DNA from: Ruminococcus sp. UBA5884
GTDB taxonomy: Bacteria; Bacillota; Clostridia; Oscillospirales; Ruminococcaceae
Assembly: GCA_002431975.1 (NCBI GenBank)
Contig: DJFA01000108.1
Location: forward strand, 784 to 30,733
Reading direction: 5' to 3'
Length of the DNA: 29,950 nucleotides
The position numbers and the translations under genes were made by a program. Positions 29,014 through 29,950 of the stretch are shown piece after piece. The notes beneath the pieces were generated by a model, which did no database searches, had not been told where the DNA came from, and saw only the letters and a list, made by a program, of their open reading frames with translations. The first letter of the stretch is position 1, and every line of letters starts with the position of its first letter.

Positions 29014-29649
29014 TCAGTCAAATTCTGTTTCCGAGCCGTAATATGGTACTTTTCCGAGCACTTCAAAAGCCTGTGACCTCTGCCACATCTGGGCAGTCAC
29101 TAAAACCTCAAAGCCTTCACCGGCATCGCATACAAGGTCTTTCGGATTATATTTCGGGATTCCGAAGCAGCTTACCATATTGCTTACTATTCCGGAATGA
29201 GTAATAATTGCACAGTGAGTAAAATCCTCTGACATCATATTAAGAATTATCTGATTGAGAGCAGAAAAGACTCTTAAAGTCATTTCCTGAATACTCTCAC
29301 CACTCGGAGGAGTATTGTCTATACCGCCCTTGAGCCATTTTTTATAATCGTCACGGTTTATAAGGTCATCAACACTTTTTCCCTCAAAATCGCCGAGGTC
29401 GAGTTCACGCAAATCGTTTACGGTTATCATTTCACGGTCAGGGAAAAGTATTTCAGCGGTTTCAGTACATCTTTTCAGAGGACTGCTGTAAACACGCTGA
29501 ACCTTTGGGTATATAAATTCATCAGTTTTTTCGATAAGTTCTTTTTTTCCGGATTCGCTGAGAGGATAATCAGTTTTTCCTATATATATTCCAAGGTCAT
29601 TTGCAGCAGTTCTTCCATGTCTGAATATGCTTAATCTGTAGCCCATCAT
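29014..29649 (-). CDS. Histidine phosphatase family protein (phosphoglycerate mutase-like)
   Basis: A 211-residue protein of the branch-2-like histidine phosphatase superfamily. The phosphohistidine motif RHGRTAAN stands near the N-terminus, ELDLGDFEGKSVDDL and PPSGESIQEM follow, and the second catalytic His is in AIITHSGIVSNM. Relatives include CobC-like alpha-ribazole phosphatases and broad-specificity phosphatases; the substrate cannot be decided. I chose the ATG at 29649 (a second ATG follows directly); AAGGAG is 12 nt upstream. An ATG at 29661 lies directly on the binding site and is unlikely. The frame continues open to 29757 but that part is AT-rich and unlike the family. Confidence 0.9.
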   Translation of the reverse strand: MMGYRLSIFRHGRTAANDLGIYIGKTDYPLSESGKKELIEKTDEFIYPKVQRVYSSPLKRCTETAEILFPDREMITVNDLRELDLGDFEGKSVDDLINRDDYKKWLKGGIDNTPPSGESIQEMTLRVFSALNQIILNMMSEDFTHCAIITHSGIVSNMVSCFGIPKYNPKDLVCDAGEGFEVLVTAQMWQRSQAFEVLGKVPYYGSETEFD

Positions 29650-29911
29650 AAAAAAATTCATCTCCTTATATAAAAAAAGTAAACTTTCTTTAATTTTTCT
29701 ATTTACAAAGCACAATATTTTATTATATAATAAATTTATCTTTATGCAGTATCGCACTGCGGCAAATATATATTAACATTTTTAAGTTATAAATTGAATA
29801 ATAATTTATAAAAAAATTATGAATAAAAAATTATAATTGATATCTGACTCTAATATTATGCGTTATACTGCTGATTATATGCAGTGTTGATTTTTATAAA
29901 TGCTGTAAAAT
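29650..29911. other. AT-rich intergenic region, no gene seen
   Basis: About 260 nt of very AT-rich sequence upstream of the histidine phosphatase gene. It must hold that gene's promoter, but several TATAAT-like strings are present and none has a good -35 at the right distance, so I do not choose one. A minor palindrome, GCAGT-5 nt-ACTGC (29746-29760), is visible. No coding frame of note was found. Confidence 0.6.
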
Positions 29912-29950
29912 TAACGCAAATTCGATGAATTATTTCTGTAGGGGCGACCA
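29912..29950. repeat. Interspersed palindromic repeat, copy C (cut by window end)
   Basis: The terminal repeat TAACGCAAATTCGAT (29912-29926) is followed by a 10-nt short flank and then TGTAGGGGCGACCA (29937-29950), where the window ends. The spacing from the terminus to the core equals that of the right side of copy B. The arm carries the GACC form, as in copy A. Confidence 0.8.

Noticed and set aside
29758..29911. Small RNA or promoter pair in the AT-rich right-end gap
   Set aside because: Several TATAAT-like strings occur by composition alone, and no well-placed -35 or terminator was found.

Overview
The window looks like a chromosomal segment from a Gram-positive gut or rumen anaerobe, most likely a Ruminococcus-like member of the Clostridia. 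This is an inference from three things: a Firmicutes-type S10-spc-alpha ribosomal gene order that includes secY, adk, map, a KOW protein and infA; AGGAGG-type ribosome binding sites throughout; and two secreted pectate lyases that end in cellulosomal dockerins. Every gene I can support lies on the minus strand, so the window reads from right to left. No tRNA, rRNA, transposase or CRISPR array was seen.

Right end (29950 to 26662): a histidine-phosphatase family protein, a polytopic membrane protein followed 7 nt later by an RluA-type pseudouridine synthase, and luxS. Members of a small non-coding interspersed repeat lie in this part. One is a complete copy of about 156 bp (27162-27317) that reaches into the stop codon of the pseudouridine synthase. 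One is cut by the window end (29912-29950). A third, partial copy lies near the left side (2498-2627). A short inverted repeat at 28963-29000 looks like the two ends of the element without its core.

Pectin region (26501 to 18663): two large secreted PL1-type pectate lyases, each with a CBM6-like module and a dockerin, are 7 nt apart and end at a strong terminator. Next comes a 744-residue regulator built from a LacI-like sugar-binding domain, a GGDEF-like domain with a degenerate signature, and a C-terminal AraC-type DNA-binding domain. It has its own promoter. The natural reading is a pectin-sensing activator next to its targets; a palindrome sits over the -35 position of the candidate lyase promoter.

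Ribosomal region (about 18606 to 2640): one long co-directional cluster runs rpsJ-rplC-rplD-rplW-rplB-rpsS-rplV-rpsC-rplP-rpmC-rpsQ-rplN-rplX-rplE-rpsN-rpsH-rplF-rplR-rpsE-rpmD-rplO-secY-adk-map-KOW-infA-rpmJ-rpsM-rpsK-rpsD-rpoA-rplQ and ends at a strong terminator. It starts from a good promoter about 280 nt upstream of rpsJ. The leader contains an intrinsic-terminator-like hairpin, which suggests attenuation. Several genes start with GTG or TTG, and stop/start overlaps (TAATG) couple some pairs.

Left end (2468 to 1): a metal-responsive operon with a SmtB/CadC-type repressor, a stand-alone HMA metal-binding protein, a SAM-dependent methyltransferase and a P1B-type Zn/Cd/Pb ATPase that has no fused HMA domain and runs off the window. 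Its promoter has consensus-like boxes, and a SmtB-like operator abuts and overlaps the -10 box.
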